A stretch of 6,402 nt of DNA, taken from positions 1-6,402 of the forward strand of contig JAUXXN010000378.1 in assembly GCA_030684755.1 (NCBI GenBank). Reading direction: 5' to 3'. The notes beneath the pieces are model-generated. The model did not search any database. It worked only from the letters and a program-made list of their open reading frames with translations, and was not told the DNA's origin. A program made the position numbers and the translations under genes. This document shows positions 4,654 through 6,402 of this stretch, one piece after another. This stretch comes from Hydrogenophaga sp. Its GTDB lineage: Bacteria; Pseudomonadota; Gammaproteobacteria; Burkholderiales; Burkholderiaceae_C. Numbering within the stretch: position 1 is the first letter of the stretch; each line of letters opens with the position of its first letter.

Positions 4654-6357
4654 TTACTTGTTGCGCTTGCGGTCGCCTTCTTTCAGGAAACGCTTGCGCA
4701 GGCGCACCGACTTGGGCGTGATCTCGACCAACTCGTCGTCTTCAATGAACTCAACGCCATATTCCAGGTTGAGGTCGATCGGTGGCGTGATTTTGATCGC
4801 GTCTTCTTTGCCCGACACGCGGAAGTTGGTCAACTGCTTGGTACGGGTGGCGTTGACGATCAGGTCGTTGTCGCGGCTGTGAATGCCCACAATCATGCCT
4901 TCGTACACCGGGTCACCGGCCTTCACAAACATGCGACCCCGGTCGTCCAGCTTGCCCAGGGCGTAGGTGAAGATTTCACCGTCGTCCATGGAGATCAGCA
5001 CGCCGTTTTTGCGGCTGGCGATGTCGCCCTTGTGCGGCTCGTAGCTGTCAAAGATGTTGGAAATCAAGCCCGAACCCCGGGTCAGGTTCAAAAATTCGTT
5101 GGTGAAACCGATCAGGCCACGGGCTGGAATGCGGTATTCCAGGCGCACACGGCCACGGCCATCCGGCTCCATGTTGGCCAACTCGCCTTTGCGCTCGCCC
5201 AGGGCCTGCATCACGCCGCCTTGGTGTTGCTCTTCAATGTCGGCGGTCACCAACTCAATCGGCTCGTGGCGCTCGCCGTCCACATCACGGAACACCACGC
5301 GCGGCTTGGACACCGCCAGCTCGTAGCCTTCGCGGCGCATGTTTTCGAGCAAGATGGTCAGGTGCAATTCGCCCCGGCCCATCACCTCAAAAATACCTTC
5401 TTCGTTGGTTTCTTTGACCCGCAACGCCACGTTGGACTGCAGTTCTTTTTGCAGACGGTCCCAAATCTGGCGGCTGGTCACATACTTGCCTTCGCGGCCA
5501 GCCAGCGGGCTGGTGTTGACGCAGAAGTTCATGGTCAGGGTGGGCTCGTCCACCTTGAGCATGGGCAGCGGCGCGGGGTTCAGCGGGTCGGTGATGGTCA
5601 CGCCAATACCGATGTCGGCAATGCCGTTGATCAGCACGATTTCGCCCGGACCGGCTTCAGTGGTCTGCACACGGTCCAAACCTTGGAAGGTCAGCACCTG
5701 GTTGATACGGCCTTTGATGACCTTGCCGTCCGGGCCTTCCATGACCAACACATCCATGTTGGGTTTGAGGGTGCCCTGGCTGATGCGGCCCACGCCAATG
5801 CGGCCCACAAACGACGAGAAGTCCAAGGCCGAGATTTGCAACTGCAACGGTGCGGTTGCGTCGCCGGTTTGTGCGGGTACGTGCTTGAGCACGGTCTCGA
5901 ACAGGGCCGACATGTCGGGGCCCCACTGCTCACCCGGTGCGCCCTCAACCAGCGACGACCAGCCGTTGATGCCCGAGGCGTAAACCACCGGGAAGTCGAG
6001 CTGCTCGTCGTTGGCGCCGAGCTTGTCGAACAGGTCAAACGCAGCGTTCACCACCTTGTCGGGGTTGGCACCGGGCTTGTCCACCTTGTTCACCACCACG
6101 ATGGGCTTGAGTCCCAAGGCCAGCGCCTTTTTGGTCACAAAGCGGGTTTGTGGCATGGGGCCTTCTTGCGCGTCGATCAGCAGCACCACGCCGTCCACCA
6201 TGGACAGCGCGCGTTCAACCTCGCCGCCGAAGTCCGCGTGGCCGGGGGTGTCCACGATGTTGATGTGCGTGCCCTGCCAGCTCACGGCGCAGTTTTTGGC
6301 CAAGATGGTGATGCCACGTTCTATTTCGATGGCGTTGTTGTCCATCACCGTGTCCAC
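4654..6357 (-). CDS. typA: Ribosome-associated translational GTPase TypA/BipA, 5' end interrupted
   Basis: The open frame encodes 567 residues of TypA/BipA, a GTPase related to EF-G and LepA that binds ribosomes and aids 50S assembly and stress or low-temperature growth. Visible motifs, numbered from the GTG at 6357, are G2 RGITI (14-18), G3 DTPGH (36-40), G4 NKVD (90-93) and the G5-like SGI (128-130). The beta-barrel domain II, the EF-G III/V-like domains (including GRGELHLTILLENMRREGYEL) and the TypA-specific C-terminal domain ending KRFLKEGDRKRNK follow. The frame is not a natural full-length start: it begins after an in-frame TAA (6366-6364), and G1 (GHVDHGKT in the family) would lie beyond the right edge. 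TypA is usually about 600-610 residues. Neither the GTG at 6357 nor the ATG at 6345 has a Shine-Dalgarno. If the stop is real the gene is probably broken; if it is an error, typA is intact but cut by the window. Downstream lie a transporter and a crotonase gene. Confidence 0.9.
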   Translation of the reverse strand: MDTVMDNNAIEIERGITILAKNCAVSWQGTHINIVDTPGHADFGGEVERALSMVDGVVLLIDAQEGPMPQTRFVTKKALALGLKPIVVVNKVDKPGANPDKVVNAAFDLFDKLGANDEQLDFPVVYASGINGWSSLVEGAPGEQWGPDMSALFETVLKHVPAQTGDATAPLQLQISALDFSSFVGRIGVGRISQGTLKPNMDVLVMEGPDGKVIKGRINQVLTFQGLDRVQTTEAGPGEIVLINGIADIGIGVTITDPLNPAPLPMLKVDEPTLTMNFCVNTSPLAGREGKYVTSRQIWDRLQKELQSNVALRVKETNEEGIFEVMGRGELHLTILLENMRREGYELAVSKPRVVFRDVDGERHEPIELVTADIEEQHQGGVMQALGERKGELANMEPDGRGRVRLEYRIPARGLIGFTNEFLNLTRGSGLISNIFDSYEPHKGDIASRKNGVLISMDDGEIFTYALGKLDDRGRMFVKAGDPVYEGMIVGIHSRDNDLIVNATRTKQLTNFRVSGKEDAIKITPPIDLNLEYGVEFIEDDELVEITPKSVRLRKRFLKEGDRKRNK

Positions 6358-6363
6358 GACTTT

Positions 6364-6402
6364 TTATTGTTCGGCGAAGGTGCAAGACTGGCGAAGCAGT
6401 TG
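6364..6402 (-). pseudogene. typA: TypA N-terminal segment ending at an in-frame TAA (cut by right edge)
   Basis: Reading the same frame as the downstream typA from the right edge gives QLLRQSCTFAEQ then TAA (6366-6364), followed by KVVDTVMDNN without any frame change. TypA proteins have a QSGTF segment here, and the distance from its Phe to VMD equals that of E. coli BipA, so one residue codon has become a stop with no indel. The Gly of SGTF is read as Cys (TGC). This is either a nonsense mutation or a base error close to the sequence end; the window alone cannot decide. Confidence 0.7.

Noticed and set aside
4046..4882. Long plus-strand open frame of 278 codons
   Set aside because: It lies antisense to the transporter and the 3' end of typA, its translation is rich in Gln/His/Arg/Gly as expected for a GC-rich shadow frame, and it has no recognisable domain.
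6345..6357. GTG 6357 or ATG 6345 as the genuine typA start
   Set aside because: Starting here would lose the P-loop and part of switch I upstream sequence present in all TypA proteins, there is no Shine-Dalgarno, and TypA-like sequence continues in frame beyond the stop.

Overview
The window looks like an ordinary chromosomal stretch of a betaproteobacterium, most likely Burkholderiales and near the Comamonadaceae. The reasons are moderately high GC, the protein sequences of TypA, SmpB and the RnfH-family protein, and the gene order guaB / DUF4124 protein / rnfH / ratA / smpB, which I recall as common in that group. Taxonomy is inferred from memory of protein families, not from a search.

Layout, left to right. 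Positions 1-134 hold the first 44 codons of guaB (minus strand, cut by the left edge). A 177-bp divergent spacer separates it from an exported DUF4124 protein (312-854, plus). That gene converges on a two-gene minus-strand unit, ratA then rnfH (1709 to 912). ratA is divergent from smpB (1869-2363, plus) across a 159-bp spacer with an exact 11-bp inverted repeat. smpB converges on a minus-strand run: typA (right edge to 4654), a 10-TM EamA/DMT transporter (4570-3566), then a 3-hydroxyisobutyryl-CoA-hydrolase-like crotonase (3523-2423). The 59-bp smpB/crotonase gap contains a strong hairpin.

How the genes relate. SmpB (trans-translation), RatA (a START-fold protein reported to bind the 50S subunit in E. 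coli, or a coenzyme-Q-binding COQ10-type protein) and TypA/BipA (a ribosome-associated GTPase) all touch ribosome function or ubiquinone. GuaB makes XMP for GTP synthesis. The crotonase probably acts in valine or related acyl-CoA catabolism. The transporter and the DUF4124 protein have no assignable substrate or partner. No mobile element, CRISPR array, tRNA or rRNA was seen, and no stretch over 300 bp lacks a gene.

The most notable observation is at the right edge. The typA frame carries an in-frame TAA at 6366-6364, in otherwise colinear TypA sequence, together with two other non-consensus residues within about 70 bp. This is either a real 5' lesion in typA or an error at a sequence end. 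I found no convincing undescribed multi-gene system here.
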